This document shows, piece by piece, positions 1 to 8,651 of a DNA stretch of 64,000 nt; the first letter of the stretch is position 1, and each line of letters opens with the position of its first letter. The position numbers and the translations under genes are program-made. The stretch is from Rhizomicrobium sp. (GTDB lineage Bacteria; Pseudomonadota; Alphaproteobacteria; Micropepsales; Micropepsaceae): positions 496,001 to 560,000 of the forward strand of contig JBBCGJ010000001.1 in NCBI GenBank assembly GCA_037200985.1, given 5' to 3'. Below the pieces are notes generated by a model that saw only the letters and a list, made by a program, of their open reading frames with translations, made no database searches and was not told where the DNA came from.

Positions 1-84
1 AGATAAGAGTCTTCTGCCGAGGTTCCAATCGTTCAAAAATCCGTGCGATAGTTCCAACTCGCCAAGACGGTACGGACATCTGAT

Positions 85-1233
85 ATGCCGACGAGCAGCG
101 CGGAGCATCTGAAAGCGGCGTCTGCGCATTGGAAAGCGAATAGGCTCGGGGCTGCGCATGCAAGTGTGTGGAGGGCCTACGACGCAGAACCGGAAAGTCG
201 GGCGGCCAAGCATATGCTCGCGCGCTTCCTTCGCGCGAGCCCTAAGTCCATTACAGCGGACCGAGGGCCGGCTCTGCTGCCATTGCTGCGAGACCGCAAC
301 GTCGATCCGGACGCCATCGCTTCGGCGGGTTGGCAATGTCTTCTGCGCTTTTATGGCATCTTCCCTGCGGATGTATCGGCCAATCCGGTCGAGACGGCGA
401 AGCATCTCGAAGCCAATGAACTTGTTCTCGAATTGTTGAAGACGGCTATCGTCACGAACCTCGAGGTGGAAGTTCCGCTGACCGGATTGCGCCGTCGGGT
501 GTTGCTGTCCGATGCCTGGCGCGACTTTCCGCTATTGGTCGAGGCATTGACAACGCAGGCAGCGCTCAATGGCGGGACGTGGATTTTCGATAGCGAAGAG
601 CAATCGCGGCTGGAGGCGAGTGGTTCGGCGACGATGGTTCGAACCTATCTGCCCGATCGGCAAAGTGCCAGGTTTCCCGGCCATTTCCGCGAGCCGGTCA
701 CATGCCGTCGCCGGACAGTACGAGGCGTGGCCCTATCCGCCGTGGACACGCGTGACGGCGCCGATACCGACGACCGTTCGGGAGGTCGTCAGGCGGTATG
801 ATCCCGATGGCCCCGACACCATCTCGCCGCGGGCCGAGATCCTCGTCGCCGGCTGCGGCACCGGGCGCAACGCAGCGCTATGGTCGATGCGTTATCCCGA
901 CGCCAGGATTGCGGCGATAGACATCAGCGAAGCGAGTTTGCGGTACGCTGCCGCGCGCTGCGCCGAAGCCGGGTTGGCCGGAATAACGTTCCAAGCGCTC
1001 GACCTTCACCGTGTCCGCGAGCTTGGCGTCAAATTCGACGCCATATCGTGCGAGGGCGTGCTGCATCATCTTCCCGATCCGGAAAGGGGTTGGGCCGCGC
1101 TCACCGGGGTTCTCAAGCCCGGCGGCGTGATGCATGTGATGGTCTACAGCGAGATCGCACGCCTTCAGGTTCGGGCACTTCGCCGCCATTTGGTCGGGCT
1201 CCTCGATCGTGCAGTGGACGACGATCTGCTGCG
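85..1233 (+). pseudogene. TPR-like / class I SAM methyltransferase, frameshifted and 3'-truncated
   Basis: The first part (85 to about 697) reads as an alpha-helical, TPR-like N-terminal domain of about 200 residues. Coding sense then jumps one frame near 697 and continues with QYEAWPYPPWTR, the conserved lead-in of TPR-associated methyltransferases. The SAM-binding motif ILVAGCGTGRNAA follows, then AIDIS (acidic loop), CEGVLHHLPDPERGWAAL and LKPGGVMHVMVYSEIARLQ. The match is lost near 1233, well before such proteins normally end, and another gene's 3' end follows in a different frame. Dropping one G in the GAGCCGGTC stretch at 691-699 would join the two frames smoothly, so this break could be a sequencing error. 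The 3' truncation is not explained by a single indel. The ATG at 85 has no convincing ribosome binding site. The target of the methyltransferase is unknown. Confidence 0.6.
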
Positions 1234-1629
1234 CGCGATCCCGCTGCCGACAAGCGACTGGTGGAGTTCTGTCTCGCCGCGCCCATGGAGGAGTATCTCT
1301 CGGAGGGCGTGCCGCGCGCGCTCGCCAAGCGCGCGTTGGCCGATCGCCTGCCGACGCAGGTGCTCCGCGAGCGCGGCAGAGGTCTTCAGGCCGTCGACTG
1401 GCACGAGGGCCTGACGGCGGCGCGGTCCGAAGCGCGCGCGATGGTCGAGCGGATCGCCTCTTCGCGTCCTGTCACGCATCTCCTCGATGTCGCAAGGCTG
1501 CAGAGGCTCGTGGACGACTGGCCCACTGGCGGCTGGGAGCGCGACGACGTGGTGCAAGCCTATCGCCTGGCGCTGTTGCGGGGGCTCTCGGTAGGACATT
1601 TCTTGACGAAGGCGAGCGGGGCGAATTAG
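1234..1629 (+). pseudogene. 3' remnant of a lasso-peptide-type asparagine synthetase (McjC-like)
   Basis: About 131 codons read RDPAADKRLVEFCLAAP, then RALAKRALADRLPTQVL, GRGLQAVDWHEGLTAAR, DDWPTGGWERDDVVQAYRL and end GHFLTKASGAN. This is the C-terminal part of the asparagine synthetase fold, where KRLVEFCL corresponds to the helix after the ATP/beta-aspartyl site. The GLQAVDWHEGL block and the GHFL..ASGAN ending resemble the lasso-peptide cyclase branch (McjC/LasC) of alphaproteobacteria more than housekeeping AsnB; this is from memory of the family, not a search. The glutaminase domain and the SGGxDS ATP-pyrophosphatase loop are absent, so the fragment cannot be active. It is joined out of frame to the methyltransferase remnant, with a GCGCGCG tract at the junction (1231-1237). 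No lasso precursor, B-protein or transporter is visible nearby. Confidence 0.62.
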
Positions 1630-1650
1630 CGACCGCAGCCGTTTCGGCGT

Positions 1651-2754
1651 CTAGGCGAGCGCGCGCAGGATCGACAGCATCACTTCGATGTCTGGCATCG
1701 GGCTGACCGCCGTGATCTGGCCGGGCATGCGCCCCTTGATGCGCGGGTCGGTCTCCGCCCCGACCGAGCCGAGCGGCCCGCGGAACCCATGGTCCTGCCA
1801 GGCAATCGTCTGAAGTGCCGGCGACATCATGGCATCGATCAGCCGCTCCGCATCGGGCACCAGCGCAAGCAGCGGATGGGCCGAAAAGACCGTGGGCCTC
1901 GGATAAAGCGTGACGGGCTTGGCGGGTCCCGCCGCCGCCTCGACGCGCGACCAGCGATCCGGATCCTGCAGGATCCATTCGACGAGTTGGTTCTCATAGC
2001 CGACGACCAGCGGATCGGCGCCGGGGCCGCCGGCGATATAGTCGTCGAAGACCTTGCCGGACGAGTCGGGCTTGTAGCCCATGCCGTGAAAGAGCTCGCC
2101 GAGCCTGGGCAGCAGCCCCGCGAGATTGTCGACCGTCGCGACGTCGCCCGTCAGCAGGTTCGCCGCCAGCCCGGCGAACATGAAACCGGAATTGGACTTG
2201 TTCGGATCGGTCGAGATCAGGCGGAGCGCGCCGTAGAGATCGGGATGGCCCAGCGTCCGCCATGTTTTGCGCGCCAGGACGGCGTCGATGAGGCCCTTCG
2301 CGTCGACATAGTAGTGCTCGTGCTCCTTGGTTGCGAGGCCCGCCCGCGCCAGGGCTTCGGCGTAAGGCGTCCAGGAATAGATGACGATCGGCGAATTGAA
2401 GATCACCTGGTCGCGCAGGACCTTCGCGTTCTTGCGCGCGAGCTCGACCAGCGGGCTGGAACTCGGCCACAGGAATTGCGGCTTAGTCCCCAGAAGCTGC
2501 GGATCGCGCACCTGGTCGACCGATCCCGCGCGCTCGGCGTCCAGCGCCAGGCCGAAATGGCGCAGCGCAGCGACCGTCTTGGGGTTCTCTATGAACGCCA
2601 TCTTCTCGCCGCCGGCATAGCCGCGCAGCGTGGTCACGTTTCCCAGCACGCCCCGCAGGGCAGGGCTGTCCTTGAACAGCACGGCAGCGCCGGTAATCGC
2701 GACGCTGGTTCCGAGCAAGCCAATTCCCAGGGCGGCACGGCGGCTGACCGTCAT
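1651..2754 (-). CDS. Solute-binding-like protein with N-terminal export signal, last gene of TelA operon
   Basis: The protein has 367 residues. It starts MTVSRRAALGIGLLG, an RR-containing hydrophobic signal (Tat-like or signal anchor), and the rest looks like a type 2 periplasmic-binding-protein fold. The segment STDPNKSNSGFMFAGLAANLL matches, in order and spacing, TSATQSNSGASAYLAMLAA of the larger protein encoded at 3362-4918, so the two binding domains are probably paralogues. The ATG at 2754 overlaps the upstream stop by 4 bp (ATGA), so translation is likely coupled. No ABC ATPase or permease lies in the operon, which argues against a simple uptake role and for a sensing or scaffold role. 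The ligand cannot be told from the sequence. Confidence 0.75.
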   Translation of the reverse strand: MTVSRRAALGIGLLGTSVAITGAAVLFKDSPALRGVLGNVTTLRGYAGGEKMAFIENPKTVAALRHFGLALDAERAGSVDQVRDPQLLGTKPQFLWPSSSPLVELARKNAKVLRDQVIFNSPIVIYSWTPYAEALARAGLATKEHEHYYVDAKGLIDAVLARKTWRTLGHPDLYGALRLISTDPNKSNSGFMFAGLAANLLTGDVATVDNLAGLLPRLGELFHGMGYKPDSSGKVFDDYIAGGPGADPLVVGYENQLVEWILQDPDRWSRVEAAAGPAKPVTLYPRPTVFSAHPLLALVPDAERLIDAMMSPALQTIAWQDHGFRGPLGSVGAETDPRIKGRMPGQITAVSPMPDIEVMLSILRALA

Positions 2755-3362
2755 ACGGTCTTCTCCAGATCCGACTTGAGGGAATCTTTCACGACTTTGA
2801 GGCTGAGGTCCAACTCGCTGAGCTCCGGCGCGTCGGCTTCGCCGGCGTATTTTGCTGCGGCCTCGTTCAGCAATGCGATGACGTCGCGCGCCTGTTGCAT
2901 GCGCTGGGGCGTCGAGCCGGCGCTGCTTTCCAGCACCTGCCAGCCTTCCGCGATGCTGGCGGCGTTCGGCAGGTAGAAGGTGAGGAAGCGGCGGACCGCC
3001 ATGGCGCGCGAGGTGTCGCCCTGAACATGCGCGACGATCTGGTCGCCGGTCTTCGCCAGCGTCCGCAGCGAGGCCTGCATCGCCGTATCCTTGATCGCCG
3101 GTGCGATCCGCTTGATGCGGCCGAGGGCGGCGGTGCCGTCGCCGATCAGGCCGCGCACCGTATCGGACTGCGCCTCCGTCATGGCGTCGAGATTGAGCCC
3201 GAAGCCGCTCGGCCGCAGCATGAGCAGCAAGCCGCCGAAGATCGCGAGCGCCACGATCAGGCTGAGCCATAGCGGAAGCCCCAGGACGAGCGCCAGCAGC
3301 GGGAAGGCGAGTCCTCCCGCAATGCCCGCGATCAGCGTGGAAGTACCCCGGTCCATGCCCAT
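2751..3362 (-). CDS. XpaC-like membrane protein (PF10112-type)
   Basis: The protein has 203 residues from the ATG at 3362. Two closely spaced hydrophobic segments lie near the N-terminus (about residues 8-24 and 30-48), with a long charged helical region behind them. This layout, and its place in a telA operon, fit the XpaC family ('5-bromo-4-chloroindolyl phosphate hydrolysis protein'), whose molecular function is unknown despite the name. The ATG shares its A with the TGA of the upstream gene (TGATG). A TTG at 3365 could add one residue, but the overlap favours ATG. Known XpaC proteins are commonly encoded beside TelA, as here. A role at the membrane with TelA is inference. Confidence 0.7.
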   Translation of the reverse strand: MGMDRGTSTLIAGIAGGLAFPLLALVLGLPLWLSLIVALAIFGGLLLMLRPSGFGLNLDAMTEAQSDTVRGLIGDGTAALGRIKRIAPAIKDTAMQASLRTLAKTGDQIVAHVQGDTSRAMAVRRFLTFYLPNAASIAEGWQVLESSAGSTPQRMQQARDVIALLNEAAAKYAGEADAPELSELDLSLKVVKDSLKSDLEKTV

Positions 3363-4918
3363 CAATTGTAGCCGCGCACCGAACGGAAGGCCTGGGTCAA
3401 GTCCGCCCGGCCGTCGAACACCCGCGCCCGGGTGAGCGTCGCAAGCTCCTCAAGCTGGCTCTTGTCCGCGTCGCCAAAGGTCACGCCGAAGATCGGCACC
3501 TCATGCCCCTCGCCGCGCCAGGCGTCCTCGAATCCGGAATGCTTGTCCGATCTTCCATCGGTCATGATGACGATGGCCGGCAGATATTGCTTGGTCGCGA
3601 GGAACGGCTTCATTTCGGCCAGGGCGCGCGCGGCGCAACCATACATGTCCGTACCGTCATTGGCCTGCTGGTTCATGACGTCGGCCAGAAGCTTGGCCTG
3701 CGATGCGATCGTGCCGTCTCCCTGGTCGACCTCGCGGACCGTGCCGTCGAACGGGATGATTAGGATACGGTCGTTCGGCGTCCATTGGATGAGGCTGTGC
3801 GCCGTCTGCGCCGGATCGAACAGGGTCTGCATCGCGCTCTTCAGCTGGGAGACGCCGTCGCCCTCCATCGATCCGGAGAAGTCCAGGCAAATCGCCGTCA
3901 GCGAGGGCCGCCGCAGCACCTCTTGATAGAGCGTGAGTGCGCGCGCGATGACCTTGGCCTCCGGCAGCGCGATGGAGGGAATGACGCGGGAGGGATCGAA
4001 ATTCCAGTCCTTCTCCGGTGGTGCCGGCTCGGCCATGCCGAGCGCCGTGCGCCGTCCGAAACCCGCGATCTTCGCCTGCACGTCCGCGCTCAGCAGATAG
4101 GCCTGCAGCGCCTCGAAGAACGCCTTGGTGTCCTTGTCCTGGCCGTGCTCGACATAGCCCAGCGGCGCATCGGCATAGCTGGTGCCGTCCGCCGGATAGA
4201 CGGCGTAGAGCAACTCGCCGCCGCGCCGGCGCAGCACGTCGTTGGTCTCCTTCAGCAGCGCCTCGTAGTTCCACATGCCGTCATAGGCGTGTCCGTCGGC
4301 CGCCGCGGACAGATAGAGATCCTTGAGCCAGCCCGAGGATCCCGAGGAGCGGGCCACGCCCTTGAGCAGCGCCTTCACCTTGGCGCGGGCGTTGGGATCG
4401 TCGAGCGCGCGCGGATCGAGCTGGGCGGGCGTTCCGAACGACGCAGCGAGCATCGCCAGATAGGCCGAGGCGCCCGAATTGGACTGCGTCGCCGACGTCA
4501 TCAGGAACGTCAGCTTGCCGGCCGAAACGGCGGCCAGGATATCGTCCATGTGCACCGGCTTGCCGATCCAGCCGAGCTCGCGTGCCTTGGCCATGCGCAC
4601 GCCCAGGATCACGGGGCTGGAGGCGATCGACTTCAGATCCTTGACGCGGCGATGCGCGTCGTAGATTTCGAGCCACAGGCTCGATGCCGGCCACACCGCA
4701 TCGATGTCGGGAGCGTCACTGCCTTCGAGCATCAGCCCGATGTCGAGAGAGCCCTTGTAATCGATGACACAGGTCACGCGCTGGCTGGCACAGAATTCCC
4801 GGACGATGGGTTCGAAGGTCTGCTCCTCGGACCCGGCCACGATGTGGAATGTCCGCTGCGATCCGCCGCAGCCGCCCAGCAGCAGAGCGACCGCCGCCAG
4901 TACGAGCCAGGGTTTCAT
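3362..4918 (-). CDS. Lipoprotein with solute-binding domain and C-terminal von Willebrand A domain
   Basis: The protein has 518 residues. The N-terminus MKPWLVLAAVALLLGGCGG is a lipoprotein signal with the lipobox LGGC, so it is probably anchored facing the periplasm. Residues about 25-320 form a periplasmic-binding-like domain, with SATQSNSGAS in the ligand-loop position. Residues about 335-518 form a VWA domain with a complete MIDAS start, DFSGS (D346), and the later NDGTDMY and MTDGRSDKH loops, so metal-dependent protein binding is expected. The start overlaps the telA stop by ATGA and the stop overlaps the XpaC start. Fusion of a small-molecule binding domain to a VWA domain suggests ligand-controlled contact with a partner; that is inference. 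Confidence 0.8.
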   Translation of the reverse strand: MKPWLVLAAVALLLGGCGGSQRTFHIVAGSEEQTFEPIVREFCASQRVTCVIDYKGSLDIGLMLEGSDAPDIDAVWPASSLWLEIYDAHRRVKDLKSIASSPVILGVRMAKARELGWIGKPVHMDDILAAVSAGKLTFLMTSATQSNSGASAYLAMLAASFGTPAQLDPRALDDPNARAKVKALLKGVARSSGSSGWLKDLYLSAAADGHAYDGMWNYEALLKETNDVLRRRGGELLYAVYPADGTSYADAPLGYVEHGQDKDTKAFFEALQAYLLSADVQAKIAGFGRRTALGMAEPAPPEKDWNFDPSRVIPSIALPEAKVIARALTLYQEVLRRPSLTAICLDFSGSMEGDGVSQLKSAMQTLFDPAQTAHSLIQWTPNDRILIIPFDGTVREVDQGDGTIASQAKLLADVMNQQANDGTDMYGCAARALAEMKPFLATKQYLPAIVIMTDGRSDKHSGFEDAWRGEGHEVPIFGVTFGDADKSQLEELATLTRARVFDGRADLTQAFRSVRGYN

Positions 4919-5991
4919 GGCGCGGGCGATTGCGCCAGCGCCGCCTTGAGCGCGGCGGTCTGCCGGTCCATCTCGGTTTCGATCTCGGCGCGCTTGCGAC
5001 GGCCCTCGGATTGGACCTTCAGCACGCCCTGGATGGTGTCGATCAAGTCCTGGTTGGTCTTCTGCAGCGTGTCGATGTCGACGATGCCGCGCTGCGACTG
5101 GGTTTCGATGTCGATCGCCTGGGTCTTCATCATTTCGGACGCCTGCCGGAGCATCGTGTTGGTCGCGTCGGTCACCGTCTTCTGCATTTCCAGCGCCTCC
5201 TGCTGGCGCGTCAGACCGAGCAGCAGAACCATCTTCTGCTTCCACGCCGGCACGGTCAGCGTGACCGAGGCCTGCAGGCTCTCGATCAGCGTGGTGTCGC
5301 CGCTCTGGACAATCCGGATTTGCGGCATCTGCTGGATGGCGATCTGACGCGCCTGCTGCAGATAGAGTATGCGCTTCTCCAGCCGGTCGAGCGACTGGAG
5401 GGCATCCTGGTATTGCTGCGCGGCCATCACGTCGGTGGTCGTGTTGCCCGAACGGCCTTTGGCCCCGGTTTCGAGATCAGCGATCGGGCCCTTGCGGTAT
5501 TCGTCGGCGAACGCCTTGCCGGCGGCGATATAGGCGTCGAGGCCGGCGATCGAATCCTTCGTCTGGTCGTGCAACCCGTCGAGCATCGTCACGTCGCGCC
5601 GCAGGATGTCGATCCGCCGCTCAAGCTCCACTGTGATGTGGTCGATCTGCGCCGCGACCGTCTCGAAGCGCGACTGGAAGCGGAATATCCGGCGCCGCAG
5701 GCCGCCGAACAGGCGCGTGAAGACATCTTGCTTTTGCAGCTGCGCCGGATCCAGGCCCTTGGCTTTCGCGATGATGTCCGACAGCAGCGCGCCTGTATCG
5801 CCCAACTCGCGATTCTTGGTCTGCGCCAAGATCCTGTCAGCAAAGCCCGCGACCTCGTTTTGCGCCCGTTCACCGAACGCGGTGATCTGCGCGGTGTCGG
5901 CGATATTGATGCCCGACTTGATGGCGGCGACGCGTGTGGGATCGGCCACGACGGCCGGCAAGCTGGCGTCGATCGACTGGGCTTCGCTCAT
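4915..5991 (-). CDS. telA: TelA/KlaA-family toxic anion resistance protein
   Basis: The protein has 358 residues, almost entirely helical and coiled-coil, with no membrane segment or signal, so it is cytosolic. Family traits visible in order are LFGGLRRRIFRFQSRFETVAAQID, LERRIDILRRDVTMLDGL, AYIAAGKAF, then LQSLDRLEKRILYLQQARQIAIQQMPQIRIVQ and LIESLQASVTLTVPAWKQKMVLLLGLTRQQ, the most conserved block of PF05816. The ATG at 5991 is chosen because AGGGGA lies 7 bp upstream; an in-frame extension to 6054 lacks one. TelA proteins are linked to tellurite and envelope-stress resistance, but the mechanism is unknown. Here it heads a coupled four-gene operon. Confidence 0.88.
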   Translation of the reverse strand: MSEAQSIDASLPAVVADPTRVAAIKSGINIADTAQITAFGERAQNEVAGFADRILAQTKNRELGDTGALLSDIIAKAKGLDPAQLQKQDVFTRLFGGLRRRIFRFQSRFETVAAQIDHITVELERRIDILRRDVTMLDGLHDQTKDSIAGLDAYIAAGKAFADEYRKGPIADLETGAKGRSGNTTTDVMAAQQYQDALQSLDRLEKRILYLQQARQIAIQQMPQIRIVQSGDTTLIESLQASVTLTVPAWKQKMVLLLGLTRQQEALEMQKTVTDATNTMLRQASEMMKTQAIDIETQSQRGIVDIDTLQKTNQDLIDTIQGVLKVQSEGRRKRAEIETEMDRQTAALKAALAQSPAP

Positions 5992-6080
5992 ATGTGATTC
6001 CCCTGTGGCCGCGTCTTGTTCCAGCCTCGGTGCGACACGATTGTGACGTTCCAAGCAACCCGCATCTCCAGAAGGTGAGG

Positions 6081-6446
6081 ATGCGCATGTCCGACTGCAA
6101 GGGAAACAGGAGAGGTTCTACGATCGAAACACGGGGCCGGTCGCGGGCCATCGACGCTATCCTATTGATATATTTTTTAATATCCGGATTTATGACAATC
6201 TTTTCCGCGGCCAAGGCGCTCGCGGCGGCCCAGGGGCGTGGGAAATTCGTCACCCTTCGCCAATTTCCTGTGGGGCGCGCTCAACTTGAGCATCGGCATA
6301 TTTCTGTTGTCGCGGCATCCGATTGCTATCGGGCTGAACGATGATGTCCTCGCGCTGACGGCGGGAGTCCTGGTGCTCGGACCTATGTGTCCATCCATTT
6401 CGGCAGGGTCCGAAACGATCGAAGCGATGGCGCGGTCGAACCTTGA
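6081..6446 (+). pseudogene. Small membrane protein gene with two compensating frameshifts
   Basis: Starting MRMSDCKG after the site AAGGTGAGG, frame 0 encodes one hydrophobic helix (AILLIYFLISGFMTIFSAAKALA). Near 6235 the coding sense moves to the next frame: SSPFANFLWGALNLSIGIFL, RHPIAIGLNDDV and LTAGVLVLG, a second and third helix. Near 6383 it returns to frame 0 with YVSIHFGRVRNDRS and stops at TGA 6444-6446. Read this way it is a protein of about 120 residues with three or four helices, resembling DUF4345-type small membrane proteins; that name is tentative. Read straight, frame 0 stops at 6344. An alternative is a GTG start at 6238 for the second part alone. Positions 6160-6200 are unusually AT-rich for this window. 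Confidence 0.45.
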
Positions 6447-6490
6447 ACTTGCTCCGCCGCGGCGGCCGGCGGGCTGCTCGGTGCGTATGT

Positions 6491-7219
6491 CTATTCCGAC
6501 CAGTAGATCGATACGGGTACGTCGCTCTGATGCAGCACCGCGCGCACGGGCTGCAGCAGGGCGTCGTGTCCGGCCAGGGCGCGCTTGTACGCCGCCAGCT
6601 TCGCCTCGCCCCGGATCAGCAGGACGATCCAGCGCGCGTCCAGGATCGCGCGCAGCGTCAGTGTCAGGCGTTCGCCCATCGCGGTGACGTTCGGCGGGTT
6701 CACCGCGCGCACCAGGGCGGGATCGTGCCTGTCCAGGGCCTGCGCCAGTCCCTCGGAGCCCGGAATGAGCGACGCGGTATGACCATCCGTGCCCATTCCC
6801 AGCAGCACGACGTCGAAGGGCCGCGGCATCGCCGCGACCGCGGCATCGACATCGGCCTGCGCCGCGCGCGCCGTTTCGTGGCGTGTCTTGAACGGCACCA
6901 GACGGGCCGCGGCGGCCTTGTCCCGCAACAGGCGCGTGCGCGCGAGGTGCTCGTTGCTGCGATCCGTCGTCGGCTCGGTCCAGCGCTCGTCCGAAAGGGT
7001 GATCTCGATGTCCTTCCAGGGCACATCGCGCATCGCCAACACGTCGTAGAAATCGCCCGGCGTCGTTCCGCCCGAGATGACGAAGCCCGCGCGTCCGCTG
7101 CACTCCACGCCGCCGGTCAGGCGCGACGCAATCTCGCCCGCCAGGGCGTGGTGAAGATCTTCCGCACGATGGAATCCGACGAAAGATGGCCTCGTCGTAT
7201 AGGCCGTCGCATCACTCAT
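6491..7219 (-). CDS. pgl: 6-phosphogluconolactonase
   Basis: The protein has 242 residues, normal for the DevB/Pgl family. It hydrolyses 6-phosphogluconolactone to 6-phosphogluconate in the cytosol. Visible family blocks are FVISGGTTPGDFYDVL (phosphate-binding loop), ITLSDERWTEPTTDRSNE and LLGMGTDGHTASLIPG (catalytic His region), then RLTLTLRAILDAR. The ATG at 7219 lies inside the end of zwf (8-bp overlap); a further in-frame ATG at 7234 is possible. It is the last gene of the nagR-nagB-nagA-zwf-pgl string and completes the first two oxidative steps that feed the Entner-Doudoroff or pentose phosphate route. Confidence 0.93.
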   Translation of the reverse strand: MSDATAYTTRPSFVGFHRAEDLHHALAGEIASRLTGGVECSGRAGFVISGGTTPGDFYDVLAMRDVPWKDIEITLSDERWTEPTTDRSNEHLARTRLLRDKAAAARLVPFKTRHETARAAQADVDAAVAAMPRPFDVVLLGMGTDGHTASLIPGSEGLAQALDRHDPALVRAVNPPNVTAMGERLTLTLRAILDARWIVLLIRGEAKLAAYKRALAGHDALLQPVRAVLHQSDVPVSIYWSE

Positions 7220-8651
7220 ACCAGCTATGTCCATTGCGTTCGGCCAGGGCGATGGCCGATGACGGGCCCCAGCTTCCGGCGGCGTAGGGCGCGGGCGGCG
7301 TGCCTTGCCGCTGCCAGCCCGCGACGATGTCGTCGATCCATGTCCACGCCGCTTCCGCCTCGTCGCGGCGCACGAACAGCGTGCTGTTGCCGTTGAGCGC
7401 CTCCAGCAGCAGCCGCTCATAGGCGATGCGCCGCCGTGTGCGCTTGAACGTATCGCTCAGGCTCAGGTTCAGTCCCAGCGGCCGCAGCCGCATCTGTTCG
7501 AGATCCGGCGTCTTGTTCATCAGCAGAAGCGCGATCTCTTCCTCCGGCTGCAGGCGGATCGTCAGCCGGTTCGCCAGCAGCTCGTTGCCCGGGAAGATCG
7601 AGTGCGGCACCTCGCGGAACTGGATCACGATCTCGGAGCGGCGGCGCGGCAGGCGCTTGCCGGTGCGCAGATAGAACGGCACGCCGGCCCAGCGCCAATT
7701 GTCGATATTGGCCTGGATCGCGACGAAGGTTTCGGTGCCGCTGGCGCGTCCGCCGGCCTCGTCGGCATAGCCTTTGACTTCGCGGCCTTCTGCGAAGCCC
7801 GCTTCGTACTGGCCGCGCACCGCCCGCTTGGCGATGTCGCGGTTGTCGATCGGGCGCAGCGAACGCAGCACCTTCACCTTCTCATTGCGCACCGAATCCG
7901 GATCGAGGTTGGCCGGCGGCTCCATCGCCACAAGACACAGCAGCTGGAGAAGATGGTTCTGCACCATGTCGCGTACCGCGCCATACTCGTCGTAATAGAA
8001 CCAGCGGTCCTCGACGCCCACAGTCTCGGCGACGGTGATCTGCACCTGCTCGATGCTGACCTTGTTCCACAAGGGCTCGAACAGCGTGTTGGCGAAGCGC
8101 AGCGCCAGCAGATTCTGCACCGCTTCCTTGCCGAGATAGTGGTCGATGCGGAAGATGTTTTCCTCGGCGAAGGTCTGCGCCAGCGAGTCGTTGATCGCGC
8201 GGCAGCTTTGCAGGTCGCGCCCGATTGGTTTTTCGACGACCACGCGGCTGCGCGGCCCCGCGAGCCCTGCGCTCTTCAGATTGCCGCAGATCGCGCTGTA
8301 AAGGCTGGGCGACGTTGACAGATAGAACAGGCTGTTGCCGGTTTCGCCCAGCACATCGCGCAGATTCGCGAACGAGGCGGCGTCCGTCGCATCGACCGCC
8401 GCGTGCCGCAGGCGCCTGCTGAGCCCTTCCCATGCCGTATCGCTGTAACGATCGCCGGAACGGTCTCTGACCCATTCCCGCACCCGCGCGGCGAAGGCTT
8501 CGTGCGTCAGCGCGGAGCGGGAACAGCCTATGATCGCCAGATCGTCCGGCAGCAGTCCTTCGGACTGCAGGAAATAGAGCGACGGGAACAGCATGCGCTG
8601 CGCCAGGTCGCCGGTAGCACCGAAGATCGCGATGGCGCGGCTTTGAGCCAT
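7212..8651 (-). CDS. zwf: Glucose-6-phosphate 1-dehydrogenase
   Basis: The protein has 479 residues and is full length. The N-terminal nucleotide-binding motif is FGATGDLAQRMLFPSLY. The active-site signature FRIDHYLGKEAVQNLL holds the catalytic His and Lys. VVEKPIGRD and PFYLRTGKRLPRRRSEIVIQF are also conserved blocks. It oxidises glucose-6-phosphate to 6-phosphogluconolactone with NAD(P). Its ATG overlaps the nagA stop by 4 bp, so it is translationally coupled to GlcNAc catabolism rather than grouped with edd/eda/glk as in many proteobacteria. Fructose-6-phosphate from the Nag pathway would first need phosphoglucose isomerase, which is not in the window. Confidence 0.96.
   Translation of the reverse strand: MAQSRAIAIFGATGDLAQRMLFPSLYFLQSEGLLPDDLAIIGCSRSALTHEAFAARVREWVRDRSGDRYSDTAWEGLSRRLRHAAVDATDAASFANLRDVLGETGNSLFYLSTSPSLYSAICGNLKSAGLAGPRSRVVVEKPIGRDLQSCRAINDSLAQTFAEENIFRIDHYLGKEAVQNLLALRFANTLFEPLWNKVSIEQVQITVAETVGVEDRWFYYDEYGAVRDMVQNHLLQLLCLVAMEPPANLDPDSVRNEKVKVLRSLRPIDNRDIAKRAVRGQYEAGFAEGREVKGYADEAGGRASGTETFVAIQANIDNWRWAGVPFYLRTGKRLPRRRSEIVIQFREVPHSIFPGNELLANRLTIRLQPEEEIALLLMNKTPDLEQMRLRPLGLNLSLSDTFKRTRRRIAYERLLLEALNGNSTLFVRRDEAEAAWTWIDDIVAGWQRQGTPPAPYAAGSWGPSSAIALAERNGHSWYE

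Noticed and set aside
1789..2976. Plus-strand open frame over the solute-binding and XpaC genes
   Set aside because: Low-complexity Arg/Ala/Gly composition and no motifs; the minus-strand genes have signal sequences, family blocks and coupled starts.
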